From: Eunapius fragilis
Lineage: Eukaryota > Porifera > Demospongiae > Spongillida > Spongillidae
Direction of reading: 5' to 3'
Assembly: GCA_963681505.1 (NCBI GenBank)
Contig: OY811977.1
Span: 434,001 to 498,000, forward strand
DNA: 64,000 nucleotides
This document shows positions 32,628-45,615 of this stretch, one piece after another. The position numbers were made by a program, and so were the translations under genes. Under the pieces are notes generated by a model. That model did no database searches. It had not been told where the DNA came from and worked only from the letters and a program-made list of their open reading frames with translations. Each line of letters starts with the position of its first letter. The stretch's first letter is position 1.

Positions 32628-33933
32628 ATGGCGGCTTCTCGAGTAAGCGCTAACCTCCCGTTGTACGATCCCTCCAAGTCATCACTAGCCTTTGGGAACG
32701 GAGCCTTACCCAAGCTGGTAAGCACGAAATGCTGTCGGTGTCGTGGAATGAAAATTCCCTGACAGAACAGGGAAATACAATCGTCCGATGTCGCCGTGCG
32801 CCAACAAGCTTTGTTACTATTGGCGGACGTCCTCCATAAAAGAGAGAACCTGGTGACAGCTTTGAAGGAAGGTAACCCATCGTGCGAACCTGCCCCTGCC
32901 ACACAAAATGATAACTGGCACAATGGCATGCAGGCATTCCTTCTTCGCTTAAGCAACTCCTGTCGGACAAGAACGCTGTTGTGCGACAGCGAAGCGCCCT
33001 TGCACTAGGAATAATAGCGCGTAAGGTGGCCTAAACACACGTACATATATGAGTCAAGCTGGAAGCTTTAGTTCGAATGAATTCTTACCCTCCTCCAGAA
33101 CATGCGCTTGGTAGGCAAGCTTTCTTAGAGAACGGTCTACTACAGGCTCTCTCTCAAATAGTAAGTGCGAAGCTCCGACAGTCACGTGCCCGCACCCAAG
33201 CCTTTTCATCAGTTTTCAGATGAGGACAAGGCAGTACGTCAGAGCGCTCATTCAGCTGTCGAGATGTGCTGTAGGACCGTAGATGGTAGCCTTGCTTAGA
33301 CCTTCGTCTGTGCATTAAGCAATACTTCTCACTCGTAGGTGCCAAGGGAGTATTGGAAACAGGGCTGATACCACTGTGCGTTGAAAAACTCGGCAAGGAA
33401 ACGGATAGCGAATTGAAGGTCTTACTACTCAATCACGTGACGATTTTAAATTATTATTATTTCTTTAACCCTCCGCATAACCCCGTCAGGAGGTAATACT
33501 TTCCACCCTTCACTGGTGCTTCCAAGTCGAGACCTCTCAAGGCCTGGCAGCCAATACTATCCAGCTATGTGCCAGCCTGCTAAAACACAGAGATGCATTC
33601 ATACGCTCAAAGGCAGCACAGGTGATGTTTGACCTCTCCATACCTCTGGAGGGTAAGGAGACATGCTGTTCATGTGGCTGCATTCCTTTGTTGCTGGAGC
33701 TGCTCTCTGACCAAGACAGCGATACCAAAGCAAAGGCTACAGCTAGCCTGATGAGGTACACCATCACATCAACAACTTCACCCTCACAATTATAACTGTC
33801 TCGTTTTAAAAGCATTGCAGTCATCACCAAGGCAAAGCACACTATCGTGGAACAAGGGGCTATCCCCTTGTTCACTATACAACTGGAGCACTCCTCCTCT
33901 GAAGTGAGGCTGAACACTATCAAAGTATGTGTG

Positions 33934-33998
<65 letters not shown>

Positions 33999-34261
33999 TC
34001 TTCCTATTTCTCTTGCGGATATCTTTTTTTTGTTTTTTTGTTTTTGGGGGACTCCAGGCTCTGACCATGTTGGCTGAAACTCCAAAGGGTAAAGGAGAGC
34101 TTCGTACCCAGCTGGAGAAGGTAAGCACTGGGGAAGAGGCAGAATAACACTTCAAACAATTTCTATTCTGGCAGCTGAAAAGCCTTGCGAAGACAGATAA
34201 TAGTGACATGGTGCGTAAGGCAGCGACCAGAGCCGTGGAGATTATCACTTGGACGCCATGA
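32628..34261 (+). CDS. RSPH14: Radial spoke head 14 homologue
   Basis: Ten exons close at 341 aa: 32628-32717, 32766-32871, 32934-33020, 33099-33160, 33213-33285, 33339-33418, 33490-33755, 33813-33924, 34058-34120 and 34175-34261. Human RSPH14 (formerly RTDR1) is about the same length. The product is armadillo/HEAT-type helices, e.g. SSDVAVRQQALLLLADVLH, SDKNAVVRQRSALALG and LTMLAETPKGKGELRTQLEK. The last matches the conserved family C-terminus, as does the start (LYDPSKSSLAFGNGALPKLN). RSPH14 belongs to the axonemal radial spoke and supports motile cilia. It overlaps no neighbour but ends 104 bp before the convergent MOB3 gene. Confidence 0.93.
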
Positions 34262-34295
34262 CAACACACACATTACACAATATATGATTCTTCCT

Positions 34296-36255
34296 ATAAA
34301 TTCTAGCAAGCAATCAGTGAAGTCTCATTTCAATATTTACAACACACACACACACACACTCAGCATCACCGGCATATCCTCTGAGACAATTCCTTCTGCA
34401 GAGACAGGCGGGGGAGGAAGGGAGTGAGGGATGATTGGCTGGGTCATTACATCTCACAACCAACTTACCAAAGGCTCAAATTCTTTAGGATCAACCAACT
34501 TAAACTGAATAACAAAGAAATAGAAATGCTTGTAGCATGTGTTGATGTGAGCCTCCTGAAAGTGAAAATACATGCAGTGATAACACAGGAGTTAGTGAAC
34601 ACACATGTGACATACTGCTCCAATTCCCACTAGCTTCTCAAAGTGATGGATGTAGACATGTACAAACACCCTGTAGAGACGTGTTAATATCTTCTTGCAA
34701 GTGGGAATGAAAGCCTTTGGAAAGGGAACCCCTGTGTTGAGGAACAATGAAAAGAGTATCAGCATCCTATTCTGCCATACCAACTTGCGCAGGGAATACA
34801 TCTTCGTTGTTGATCTGTTTTTCTATCCATTCCATCAGCGTTGTTATGTACTGGGAACGACAGAGTTAGTACACTAAGGAGGCCATGTTTAAACGCAGAA
34901 TATCTTACGTGCGGTGCCGACAGCGCTTGAGGCTTTTTGCTGGTTTCGTCCGCCCAATAATACTCGAACCTACATGCACGATATAGTATTACGAGAGTGG
35001 GCGAAACGCGCTATCGCATTACTTGGGTCCACCGGACATGACGGGACAAGTGGCATCGGTACACTGATCGCAGATGGTACCATATATGAGGTTGATGCGA
35101 TTGAAAAAGTCAACCACTATGTGCGCGTGTGTGGTGTGTGTATACATGTGGGTGTGTGTGTGTTTGTGGGTGTGCGTGCGTGCGCATTTTGTAATCGTCG
35201 TTATCAATCGAACATTTTTTTTTTTCCTACCATGGACGGCGATCCAATCATCAAGTTCCTCTTCCGCAGGTAGCTCCACCGCCTTCTTCATGTCCAGCCC
35301 AGAGTTGAGGGAGGCCTGATACAAGGGAACACTTACAGCGTGTCACTCTAACCCGCCCACTCGTATTATGTACCTTCGCCTTTTTGTGCAGTTCGTGACG
35401 GAGGGTACCCTTATCCCATTTCTTCTTGGGCCTAAATGTCTGCATCGTTGTACCGACGTGGTATGTCAATATCCTGGATTTCAATGAGTGGGATACGTGC
35501 TCACTCACCCGTTGCCTGCTGAGTGCCATATTCGTGCCGATATTAATATTACCAGTAATAATGGTCACACCCAATTAGTGACGTTAAGTTTTTTTTTTAA
35601 ACTTCGCGTAATTTAGTACGATATGGGGAACGAGGGCCATGTTGGATCCCTGTGTGTTAGGTTTTACCTGTATTACCGCTGCTTTGGTCTACATGTGTTG
35701 GACCGAATTGCGGGCTGGGGGTAAAAAAAGGTGACGTTTTATCAGCGAGTGGCACTAAAACAATTAAAAAATTTAAACTTCGCGTAATTATATTATGGAG
35801 TATTGATTGTAGGACATACAAACACCAGGTAAAAAATATGCATGTAGATCAGAATTGCATCTGCTCAGGCTGTTCCAACTCTTCCTCCTCATCATCCTGC
35901 TTGATGAGATCCCTGGCCCTTTGCACCGCCTGGTACTCATTATAATGTCTCTTCCTCCATTCCTTGAATTTCTTTTTGTGCTCTGAAGGGACATAAATAG
36001 TTACAAGGTAATAAGTCCCTCATTCCTCCCAGTGGTGGTGTGGCTGGGGGGGGGGGGGCATATACTAAATTTCTAGTCCACTGATGGTTATGTTGGTTTG
36101 CCCCCCTCCAAGCCACACCTCCACTGACTCCTCCCCATACATGCCTTACTCACTTAGTGTCCTATCAACAAAACCCAAACCAATACATCGTGAAGGTGGC
36201 AAACATAGCACCCAGTGTGTGCGAGGAATTTGGCAAGGTTTGAACAAGACGAGCC
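34296..36255. repeat. Segmental duplication copy 1 (MOB3 and PPP1R2 3' exon)
   Basis: This block and its neighbouring 40-bp minisatellite recur inverted at about 47,931-52,394. Similarity runs through exons, introns and flanks. Homology stops near 34,296, just inside the gap after RSPH14, and in the other copy a foldback element begins at the matching position (52,395). Confidence 0.85.
34366..35529 (-). CDS. MOB3: MOB kinase activator 3 homologue, copy A
   Basis: Nine exons on minus: 35509-35529, 35374-35439, 35231-35315, 35023-35116, 34909-34969, 34781-34850, 34616-34731, 34469-34555 and 34366-34395. They give 209 aa; human MOB3 proteins are about 217. Recognised by [64 protein letters not shown] and a terminal QRICR. 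Zinc-site residues are present: Cys in CTDATC and His in HVYIHHF. MOB proteins bind and regulate NDR/LATS or MST-class kinases; MOB3 is reported to bind MST1 rather than LATS. Tail-to-tail with RSPH14. Confidence 0.95.
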
Positions 36256-37490
36256 TTTAAACTGGGGCCAACAAGATTTGAAGCTGGCTAGGGCCTATAA
36301 ACGTGGGCCAACATGGTTCCAAGCTGGCTAGGGCCTATAAATGTGGGCCAACATGGTTTCAAGCTGGCTAGGGTCTATAAATGTGGGCCAACATGGTTCC
36401 AAGCTGGCAATGGTCTAGAAATGTGGGCCAACATGGTTCCAAGCTGGCTAGGGTCTATAAACGTGGGCCAACATGGTTCCAAGCTGGCTAGGGTCTATAA
36501 ACATGGGCCAACATGGTTCCAAGCTGGCTAGGGCCTATAAACATGGGCCAACATGGTTCCAAGCTGGCAATGGTCTAGAAATGTGGGTCAACATGGTTCC
36601 AAGCTGGCTAGGGTCTATAAACGTGGGCAAACATGGTTCCAAGCTGGCTAGGGTCTATAAACGTGGGCCAACAAGATTTGAAGCTGGCTAGGGCCTATAA
36701 ACGTGGGCCAACATGGTTCCAAGCTGGCTAGGGTCTATAAACGTGGGCAAACATGGTTCCAAGCTGGCTAGGGTCTATAAACGTGGGCCAACATGGCGTG
36801 TCATTCATAACACATCATACTAGCACTAGTGCCCAGACCAAGGAATGGGAAATCAATTGGCTCCATGTAAGGAAAGTAACAACGAACATGAATGCAGCTC
36901 CCAGTTACCCGCCTACTGACCTTTCGCCTCTTCCGACAGTTCCTCGTCATCGCTACACTCACTGCCTCCAGATGAATCGCCGTCACCCCAATGTTTAGTT
37001 GACGTGTTTTCCCGCGCTTCCAACACCCTGGCAACAGAAATCACCGAACATCACCTCGCCAGCTTTCGGGTGGGGAGGAGGAGGGGGTGGTGGGGAGGAG
37101 GAGGGGGGGTGGGGAGGAGGAGGGGGGCAAAAGCTTAAAACTCACTTCTCGGCCAGTGCGTCTGCACACAGTACCCCGTGTATAGCATCTTCGTCGTCGT
37201 CGTCCCCCGACATCTTCTCGTGATAAGGCGTCTTGGGCTCGTTAATCTTCATGTGACCATAATCCTTACCCTCAGGGTGCTCCGTCATCATGATGTTAAT
37301 CTCGTCCCATCTAATACCACTACCAGGTACCTCGCTGAACGATATATCGTGTTTAGAGCCTGACACTGCTTTAGTTATTTAAAACCTACCTCTCCATCGT
37401 CACGCTTTTCGGTGTGCTGGTGGTTTTTTTTAGTATTCCTCTCACAGGTCGACCAGGACATGAGCCCTCGGCCGATGCACTTTCCGCCAT
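35849..37490 (-). CDS. PPP1R2: Protein phosphatase 1 inhibitor-2 homologue
   Basis: Four exons on minus: 37390-37490, 37146-37334, 36921-37027 and 35849-35982, total 176 aa. All inhibitor-2 contact motifs are visible: RGILKK near the N-terminus, RWDEINIMM with [15 protein letters not shown] (the Thr-Pro site is the GSK3 target in the family), and the C-terminal [12 protein letters not shown] helix that covers the PP1 active site. It controls PP1 catalytic subunit activity and assembly. The third intron holds the 40-bp minisatellite. Start ATG ([15 protein letters not shown]) is 116 bp from the divergent VCPIP1 start. The exon 1/2 join uses an acceptor in gatatatcgttcag, chosen because it restores frame. 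Confidence 0.92.
36240..36797. repeat. 40-bp minisatellite in PPP1R2 intron 3, array 1
   Basis: About 14 units of gggcctataaacgtgggcca plus acatggttccaagctggcta. The same unit, inverted, forms a larger array at 47,931-49,285. Confidence 0.95.
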
Positions 37491-37606
37491 GTTTTTTTTC
37501 TCACTTAATTTTAAAGTTACTTATTGTATATTTTCTGGGTGTCTGATCACGTGCACCTGTGTCTTTTCGGGGATACCCCTCCTCCAAACGTTTGCAAGGG
37601 TTAGCA
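37491..37606. promoter_or_regulatory. Divergent promoter PPP1R2 / VCPIP1
   Basis: 116 bp separate the two start codons, so this must hold core promoter elements for both. No specific factor site is claimed. Confidence 0.65.
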
Positions 37607-40600
37607 ATGAGCAGACTTGGCTTAGTTAGTTTGTTGCGGCATTTAATGAGCGAAGGAGGCCACAGCGGAGAAAAGGTCACCTATCTGTCAGCTACGTGCC
37701 CGGACCCACAATGTCGTACGAACCTCGTCTTTCCCGCTCACGAAGCCAGCGTGGAATGCCCTAATTGCGGCCAGAGACACACCGCCATGGATCTTAAGGA
37801 CAGAAAAGAGCTCACTGACAAGGAAGGTGGAATTAGCATAGAGATAGCACAGCTACGTAAGATGTCCGGGCCAGAGAGGAAAACAGCTGAGCTGGTCAAA
37901 GTGAAGGGTATTTCTAATTATCAGTGCAAGCTTCTCTCGCCACTCCTCACGGAGTACGGCATGGACAAGAGCGACCAGCCCAAGACCCTCAAAGAGTTGG
38001 GCCACGGGGACATATTCGACTGCTCGAAACTCTCGAAGTGGGTTTTCGCCATAGAGGAGAGTTTTCTCGACACGGTAGGCTACGGACGTGACCGGTCTGG
38101 CTCCGTTCGATACCTGGAGGGAGTGCTGGAGAAGCTGAGACAGGCCAACGGCTCCAAGAAGGACGTCCTGATACCCGTCCATGCCGACGGAGACGGTCAC
38201 TGCCTCGTCCACGCCATATCGCGCTGCATAGTCGGCAGAGAGCTCTTCTGGCACGCCCTAAGGGTCAACCTCCACCGTCACCTAGCAGCCATGAAGGCCC
38301 AGTACCAGGAGATGTTTAAAGAGTTCTACAGCGAGGAGGAGTGGCCGGACATCATAGAGGAGGCTGACCCCGCCTACCAGCCCAAGGAGGGTCAGGCCCA
38401 CGGGCTAAGGAACATCCACGTCTTTGGTCTGGCCAACGTCCTCCATCGACCCATCATCCTTCTGGACAGCCTCTCAGGTATGCAATCCTCTGGGGACTAC
38501 TCAGGGGTGTTCCTCCCAAGCCTCTACTCCCCGGAGGAGTGTTCCACTCAGAACCCCGCGGGGGGTGGTGGCGGCAGTTGGGTCCCCAACTCTCCCATCG
38601 TGGTGGCCTGGAGCAGCATGGGGCACAACCACTTCATCCCCCTGGTTCCAGTGAAGGACCGTGCACTGCCCAAGCTCCCTCCCGCCTTACGTCCCAAGGT
38701 GTGGGGACAGCCAGAGTGTCTGCTGGAGAAGTACATTAAAGTGGACGCCAATGGCTGTATCGAGCTGTGTGGGGGTAAGAGCATGCAGGACAAATACATG
38801 CAGAAGCTCCTGCAGTGCATGGAGAAGGAGTTCTATATAAAGAACGAGGTAGCCGTGTCGGTGGTGTGTGACGTGCACCAGTACGTGTTCCGCAGCGCTG
38901 GGTACGTGGGTATCAAACCAGAGGTGGAGACCAAGACCGCCTCTGGGGCCATCTCGGAGAGCCGGCTGTACAGGTGTCTGGTGTGTGGGGGTGTGTGCTG
39001 CGTGCCCCCCGAGTGGTTGGTCCCCGGGGGGCAGCTGTACATGAAGGCCACCAGCCGGTACTCTCCGGAGGACGGCTTGTCTTATAACTTCCCCTTGGAT
39101 GGCATTACTGCCAAGTATGACGAAGACAGGGACGCCTTCATTCCTGTGGAGGTGTCGTGCTTCTGGTGCTCCAGCCACACCCGTCTGCTGAGGGCTGACG
39201 GGAGCATTGCTTACGAGAACGGAGACCGCACCTCCACGAGGACCCAGCACAGCAGGTGTGGGTGTGGTTACAAGCACTTCTGGAACAACAGAGAGTACGA
39301 CAACCTGCCGCTGAAGTGAGTGTTTGGGCCTGGGGAAGAGGTATAGCGAGGTGTGTGTGTGCACACGGGAACTTTTGAACATATACTACCCAACCACCAC
39401 AAAACACAACTGTCTTACGTACTCATCAACCATCTAACAACACATACACACATACATACACACACATACACATACGCACATACACACATACACACATACA
39501 CACACAAACACACACACACATACACACACATACATACACATACACATACACACACATACACACACATACACACATACACACACATACACACATACACACA
39601 CATGCATTTATGTGTCCTCATTGAAAGTACTCTCTATGCTACTCTCCTATGTGCCAACGTGATGGTGTGTCCTAAGCCATAGACTGGTAATAATATTGAG
39701 GAGGAGGTCATGGTGGAACGTTGACCTGGGTAGGCATTAGTATGCAGGTGCCCTCAGTGTGCAGGTGCCCTCAGTGTGCAGGTGCCCTTAGTGTGCAGGT
39801 GCCCCCAGTGTGCAGGTGCCCTTAGTGTGCAGGTGCCCTCAGTGTGCAGGTGCCCTCAGTGCACAGGTGCCCTCAGTGCGCAGGTGCCTCAGTGTGCAGG
39901 TGCCCTTAGTGTGCAGGTGCCCTCAGTGTGCAGGTGCCCTCAATGTGCAGGTGCCCTCAGTGCGCAGGTGCCCTCAGTGCACAGGTGCCCTCAGTGTGCA
40001 GGTGCCCTCAGTGCACAGGTGCCCTTAGTGTGCAGGTGCCTCAGTGTGCAGGTGCCCTTAGTGTGCAGGTGCCCTTAGTGTGCAGGTGCCCTCAGTGTGC
40101 AGGTGCCCTCAATGTGCAGGTGCCCTCAGTGTGCAGGTGCCCTCAATGCGCAGGTGCCTTCAGTGCGCAGGTGCCCTCAGTGCACAGGTGCCCTCAGTGT
40201 GCAGGTGCCCTCAGTGCACAGGTGCCCTCAGTGTGCAGGTGCCCTCAGTGCACAGGTGCCCTTAGTGTGCAGGTGCCCTTAGTGTGCAAGTGCCCTCAGT
40301 GCGCAGGTGCCCTCAGTGCGCAGGTGCCCTCAGTGCACAGGTGCCCTCAGTGTGCAGGTGCCCTCAGTGTGCAGGTGCCCTCAGTGTTGGTTAGAAGACA
40401 TTTTAATGTTGATGCAATCATGTCCCCCTCCCTCCCCTCCCCTCCCCTTCCTCCCTTCCCCTCAGGTTACCCCTCTCACTGGTGTGGGGAGGGGTGTCCA
40501 AAACGGTGACGGCCTATTGGTTCCAGTATGAGTCTAACCCTGAGCTCAACTCCAATGCCTATGACCTGGCCAGCCAGCTGGTGAATGAGAACTTCCCTGG

Positions 40601-43600
40601 ACAATTTGGGAGCGAGCGATTGGTCCAGCAGGTGGTAGAGTCTGTACTCCAGGCCACTTCAAACCAGGAGGGGATGGTGCAGGTGGAGGGGAACCACCCT
40701 GCCCCGCTCCCTGACACTAGTACTAGCCACAGCCATTCACTGGATGGGGAGAAAGAAGGTAGCAATCTATCTAGGGGGTGAGGTGGGGAGGGAGAAGGGG
40801 TGATGGTTAGGGTGAGGAGGAGGGAGAAGGGGTGATGGTTAGGGTGAGGAGGAGGGAGAAGGGGTGATGGTTAGGGTGAGGAGGGAGAAGGGTGATGGTT
40901 AGGGTGAGGAGGGAGAAGGGGTGCTGGTTAGGTGAGGAGGAGGGAGAAGGGGTGACGGTTAGGGTGAGGAGGGAGAAGGGTGATGGTTAGGGTGAGGAGG
41001 AGGGAGAAGGGGTGATGGTTAGGGTGAGGAGGGAGAAGGGGTGATGGTTAGGGGAGGAGGAGGGAGAAGGGGTGATGGTTAGGGTGAGGAGGGAGAAGGG
41101 TGATGGTTAGGGTGAGGAGGAGGGAGAAGGGGTGATGGTTAGGGGAGGAGGAGGGAGAAGGGGTGAATAGGGAGGGAGGAGGGTGGGGCCTCATAGTGGT
41201 CTGAATAGGACTTCATGCTATCCTGTATAATCATAACAAACCTGTTAAGCTTGGTATGATGGCTGGGTATGCACTCCTACATGTCCATGTCATGTGACTC
41301 ATGTACCACGTAACTATGGGGGATCTGGTGAAAGGGGTGTGGTTTAAAAGAGGTGTGGTTTAAACATCACCACAGATGACAGTGAGCCGGTGTTAAAGTT
41401 CATCGCCACGGGATCAGGTACAAGGTCCAAGGTGCTCCATAAGGAAGAGCTGACGATGAGTGATGTGGAGAGGAAGACTAGACAGAGGGTGGAGGAGAAT
41501 GCCCGCCTGGCTCAGAGCAGGAAGAAGGGGGGTGTGGCCTCAACCGGCAGGGGAGGCCCTACAAGTCCTGGACCTGTTAGCCCCGCCTATTCTGATGCAG
41601 TCGCTGGTCATCCTGTTTCCGCTACTAGTGGTCCAACTACCTCAAGTGGATCTAGTGGTGGTGGGAAGGTGAGTGCCTTAGGGGAAGGTGGTGGGAAGGT
41701 GAGTGCCTTAGGGATGGTGGTGGGAAGATGAGTGCCTTAGGGGATGGTGGTGGGAAGATGAGTGCCTTGGGGATGGTGGTGGGAAGATGAGTGCCTTGGG
41801 GATGGTGGTGGGAAGGTGAGTGCCTTAGGGGATGGTGGTGGGAAGGTGAGTGCCTTAGGGGATGGTGGTGGGAAGATGAGTGCCTTGGGGATGGTGGTGG
41901 GAAGATGAGTGCCTTAGGGGATGGTGGTGGGAAGGTGAGTGCCTTGGGGATGGTGGTGGGAAGATGAGTGCCTTGGGGATGGTGGTGGGAAGATGAGTGC
42001 CTTGGGGATGGTGGTGGGAAGATGAGTGCCTTGGGGATGGTGGTGCCTTGGGGATGGTGGTGGGAAGGTGAGTGCCTTAGGGGATGGAGGTGGGAAGGTG
42101 ATGAGTGCCTTAGGGGAAGGTGGTGGGAAGGTGAGTGCCTTAGGGATGGTGGTGGGAAGGTGAGTGCCTTAGGGATGGTGGTGGGAAGGTGAGTGAGTGC
42201 CTTAGGGGATGGTGGTGGGAAGGTGAGTGCCTTAGGGATGGTGGTGGGAAGGTGAGTGCCTTAGGGGATGGTGGTGGACTTAGGGATGGTGGTGGGAAGG
42301 TGAGTGAGTGCCTTAGGGGATGGTGGTGGGAAGATGAGTGCCTTAGGGGATGGTGGTGGGAAGATGAGTGCCTTATTGGATGGTGGTGGGGATGTGGTTT
42401 GTAGTTAAAAGAAATTTATTGTACACACCAAAATATTAATAGCTTTTGATTATTGTTTGCACCATTCCAATCCACACTCCCACTCCACTCCACTCCACTC
42501 CACTCCACTTCACACTCCACTCCACTCCACTTCACACTCCACCACTCCACACTCCTGCTTTACACTGTTCAGCTGAAGATCAAGGTGACAGCCTACGATG
42601 GCAGGACTGCCAACCTCTCCTTGGAACAGGGTGTGACCTTTTCCAAGCTTCAGGAAGCTATTCAGCTTGAACTGGGGATCCCCCCACCCCTCCAACGCCT
42701 GAGAGTGGGGTTCCCCCCACGTGAACTCCGCCCACCATCTGATCCCAGCAGTCCCATCTCTATCTCCAGTGGGGAGCGTGTTTCTGTAGATCAGGTGGGA
42801 GGGGCTACTCCTTCCATATCTGCTCCTCCCCCTTCTGAGGCAGCACATAGCCGCCCAAGTGTGCAGCATGGTGAGTGATGGGGAGGAGGGATTGGTGATG
42901 GGGAGGAGGGATTGGTGATGGGGAGGAAGGATTGGTGATGGGGAAGAGGGATTGGTGATGGGGAGGAGGAATTGGTGATGGGAGGAGGGATTGGTGATGG
43001 GGAAGAGGGATTGGTGATGGGGAGGAGGAATTGGTGATGGGAGGAGGGTTGGTGATGGGGAGGAGGGATTGGTGATGGGGAAGAGGGATTGGTGATGGGG
43101 AGGAGGGATTGGTGGATGGGGAGGAGGGATTGGTGATGGGGAGGAGGGAATCCTTTAAATGGATGTTATTCCTTCAGAGAAAGAAACACCAAAAACATAT
43201 GATTCATGGACAGTGCTGCAGAACATGCCTGAGCTCTTCAGCAAAGGTGGACAGTACTACCAACAGGTGATGAAACTGAAAGGAACCAAGCAACCCAAAG
43301 AAGCCATGCACGTGCAGTTCCCCGAGATCCCCAATAAAGTGTTTGCCCTGAGCCTGCAGAGGGAGGCCCTAGAGGTGTGTCTGGGTGACCATCACGTTCC
43401 TGTTGGTCCCCTCACACCGGAGGAGGAAGCGCTGGCCACTGCAGCAAGCGTGGCCGCAGCTGTGGAGGGTGGGCCAGAGGGGGGAGGGGAGTCCACCAAA
43501 CTGGGGATGGGCGGGGTCATCAACAAACCTCAGCAGCAAGGGGTTAAGGCCTTCTCTGGGAGGGGACACAGTCTCTCAGGCAACTCGGGACACGCCTCAT

Positions 43601-44002
43601 TTGGCAGCAGTAGTGGGATGACCGGGGAGCAGCAGGTAGGTGTGGCAAAGGATGGCTTTATGGGGTGTTTATCTGTTGTGTATGGGTTGTGGGGGTAGTT
43701 GATACAGGCTGCTCAGATGTTACTCAGTACTCGTCTGAGCATGCTCCAGAGTAGGGAGGAGGAACTGCAGGATGAGGTGAGGGCATTAAATGGAAGGATT
43801 AGCCGAATGGACAGCAGTTCTGATGATGTTAGTTCTCTGGAACAGAAGCTATCAGAGTGCACCAGCGAACTGGTAGGAGTTGTGTTTGTGTTCGGGAACA
43901 GGAAATCTTTTAATTCCCCCCCCCCCCCCCCCCCCCCCCCCCTCCCTCCTCCTTCCCCAGAGAGAAGTTCGAAAAGAGATACAAGAATTGTCTTCATTCT
44001 AG
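37607..44002 (+). CDS. VCPIP1: VCPIP1 (VCIP135) deubiquitinase, full-length copy
   Basis: Seven exons close in frame at 1,088 aa: 37607-39315 (one 1.7-kb exon), 40466-40758, 41376-41668, 42573-42870, 43178-43635, 43699-43872 and 43961-44002. An N-terminal zinc ribbon (CPDPQC..ECPNCGQRH) precedes the OTU domain. The catalytic Cys is about residue 199 in HADGDGHCLVHA and the His about 342 in GHNHFIPLV. The long central region matches human VCPIP1 (GLRNIHVFGLANVLHRPII, KYIKVDANG, CGCGYKHFW). Residues about 766-865 form a ubiquitin-like domain (KIKVTAYDG.. FPPRELRP). VCPIP1 trims ubiquitin with p97/p47 in Golgi and ER membrane reassembly and in DNA-protein crosslink repair. ATG 37646 is an alternative start. 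Its 3' exons are duplicated at 57,556-58,588. Confidence 0.95.
39742..40387. repeat. 17-bp minisatellite in VCPIP1 intron 1
   Basis: About 38 tandem copies of gtgcaggtgccctcagt with few variants, before the acceptor at 40465. Each unit contains a CAG|GTG word, i.e. a combined acceptor and donor-like sequence. Confidence 0.95.
40775..41170. repeat. ~28-bp minisatellite in VCPIP1 intron 2
   Basis: About 14 units of ggagggagaaggggtgatgg plus ttagggtgag begin a few bases after the donor of exon 40466-40758. Confidence 0.92.
41650..42392. repeat. ~30-bp minisatellite duplicating VCPIP1 exon-3 donor
   Basis: Exon 41376-41668 ends in ggtggtgggaag|gtgagtgcc. About 24 following units repeat exactly this text (gtgagtgccttaggggatgg plus tggtgggaag), so the donor site is present some 20 times in the intron. 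Confidence 0.93.
42864..43150. repeat. ~21-bp minisatellite at VCPIP1 exon-4 donor
   Basis: About 13 units of tgatggggaggagggattgg start at the donor of exon 42573-42870 (catg|gtgagtgatggggagg) and run to 28 bp before the next exon. Confidence 0.92.
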
Positions 44003-44038
44003 TGACCCTGACCTTTAGGGTCCTGTCCCCCTGCTAGA

Positions 44039-44082
<44 letters not shown>

Positions 44083-44195
44083 TGTGTTTTGTAATCTTTT
44101 TTTTTTTCGCAAATCAACTACATAAATTTAAGCAGTGTCAAAAGGCCGTAGATGGCTGTACACATAACCATTGCCATTCATGTCACATACATACA

Positions 44196-44243
<48 letters not shown>

Positions 44244-45615
44244 CGATGGGTAATTTCAGAATTTCTTTATTGAGAATTCTTTTGCTAATCAGATTTCAGA
44301 TTCTTGCTGTAACTTGGGTTGGTTGAATCATGTGATGAACTGCAGGCCTTTGGGAGGGCTAAGAGGAGTGATGTGCAGGCCTTTGGGAGGGTCGAGGGGA
44401 GTGGTGTGGAGCCTCACAGATCTCTGCCCCTACAGGCCTTTGGGGGTGGGGGGGGGGTGGAGCCTCACAGATGGACATCAGTTAGCATGAGCATAGGGCT
44501 TTACATAGGGCTTTAGTGTCAAATTCCTTCATCATCCATAACAGCAGCTTGATGGATACCACACCTTTGGCACACTGCCATTAATTACATCATCCACAGG
44601 CACCACCCTTGCGGCTTAGGAATGGGAGGGTCCAGTAACCAGATTTATATGTCCTTACATGGCTACCTAGGTCACCAATGGCTGACTTTGAGAAAGCCTT
44701 AGTGGATTTGGACAGACGAATCTCCAAATGGAAAAATGTGGCAAAAGCACTCTGTCCAAGTCCTATGCTTGAGATTAAAGTTTGCTTGGCACATGACCAA
44801 TTTGTATAATACAAACGCACAAGTCTATAAGAGCATCCATCTGCTAAATTATTTTATGTACAATTTTTTTTTCACAAATACGAGACACACATAGACAACC
44901 TGAACCAGTGCATTAATGTAAGTTGTAGCTTTGGTTCTTTACAAGTAAAAAGATAGGTGAAACATACCAGGTAGTGTTTGCAATTACCACAATAAAAGCT
45001 CGTGGAGACAACAGAGACTTCTTCCTAATGTACAAACAACACATCCCAAGTACAAAATAGTCAGATCCTGAAGTTGTCCATTATATTCTCATCCTTCAAT
45101 AATCGACTTGGAGACTTTTGGAATGTAACATACATGTACATGTAGTGCATGCTAGGACTGCCCCTCCCCCCAAAGGTGGCAGCTATCAGAAGTAGCACCT
45201 GATATAGTGGTGGGTGGAGCTTGAGATGTGTGCCCCCCCACATGGGTGGGTGGAGCTGAGAATGTTAGGAACAATCACAAAATACCTCCACCATGGTTAC
45301 CATGGTTACATGACCTTGAGACACGGAATGGAAACCATTCATGTCGGGTGTTCCTACCCTCCACTCCCTTGACGACTGAATTGCCTTTAATGAACTCATT
45401 AAGGTACAGAACAAATGTGGGTGTGGCAGGAAGAGGACAGAATATGTACACACACACATATACACCATCACCAGTAGTTCATTATACTACACAACAGCTG
45501 AGAGAAAATCTGTTTGGCTTTATACAAAAATAATATTTTTTTTTTTTTTGAAATTGTAACTTCAAAAAAACAAACAAAAAAAAAAGTTGTCAAATGATTT
45601 GGAATATATAATTTA
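44003..45615. other. Intergenic region, VCPIP1-A / SHOC2-A 3' ends
   Basis: 1.6 kb between convergent stop codons, containing (GT)n and (CA)n tracts, a short gcaggcctttgggaggg repeat at 44,343-44,470 and AT-rich UTR-like sequence. It is nearly identical to 58,589-60,236. No independent gene recognised. Confidence 0.6.

Noticed and set aside
38687..39382. 231-aa minus-strand frame opposite VCPIP1 exon 1
   Set aside because: Shadow of a GC-rich coding exon; the plus frame has the conserved OTU protein.
39776..40509. Cys/Gly/Ala/Leu-Ser-Val-Gln repeat 'protein' of up to 193 aa
   Set aside because: A 17-bp minisatellite in VCPIP1 intron 1 is open in all three frames; no start context or family.
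45290..45315. Further X-box-like site in accatggttaccatggttac
   Set aside because: 13/14 match within a simple repeated motif at the 3' side of convergent genes, not near any start.
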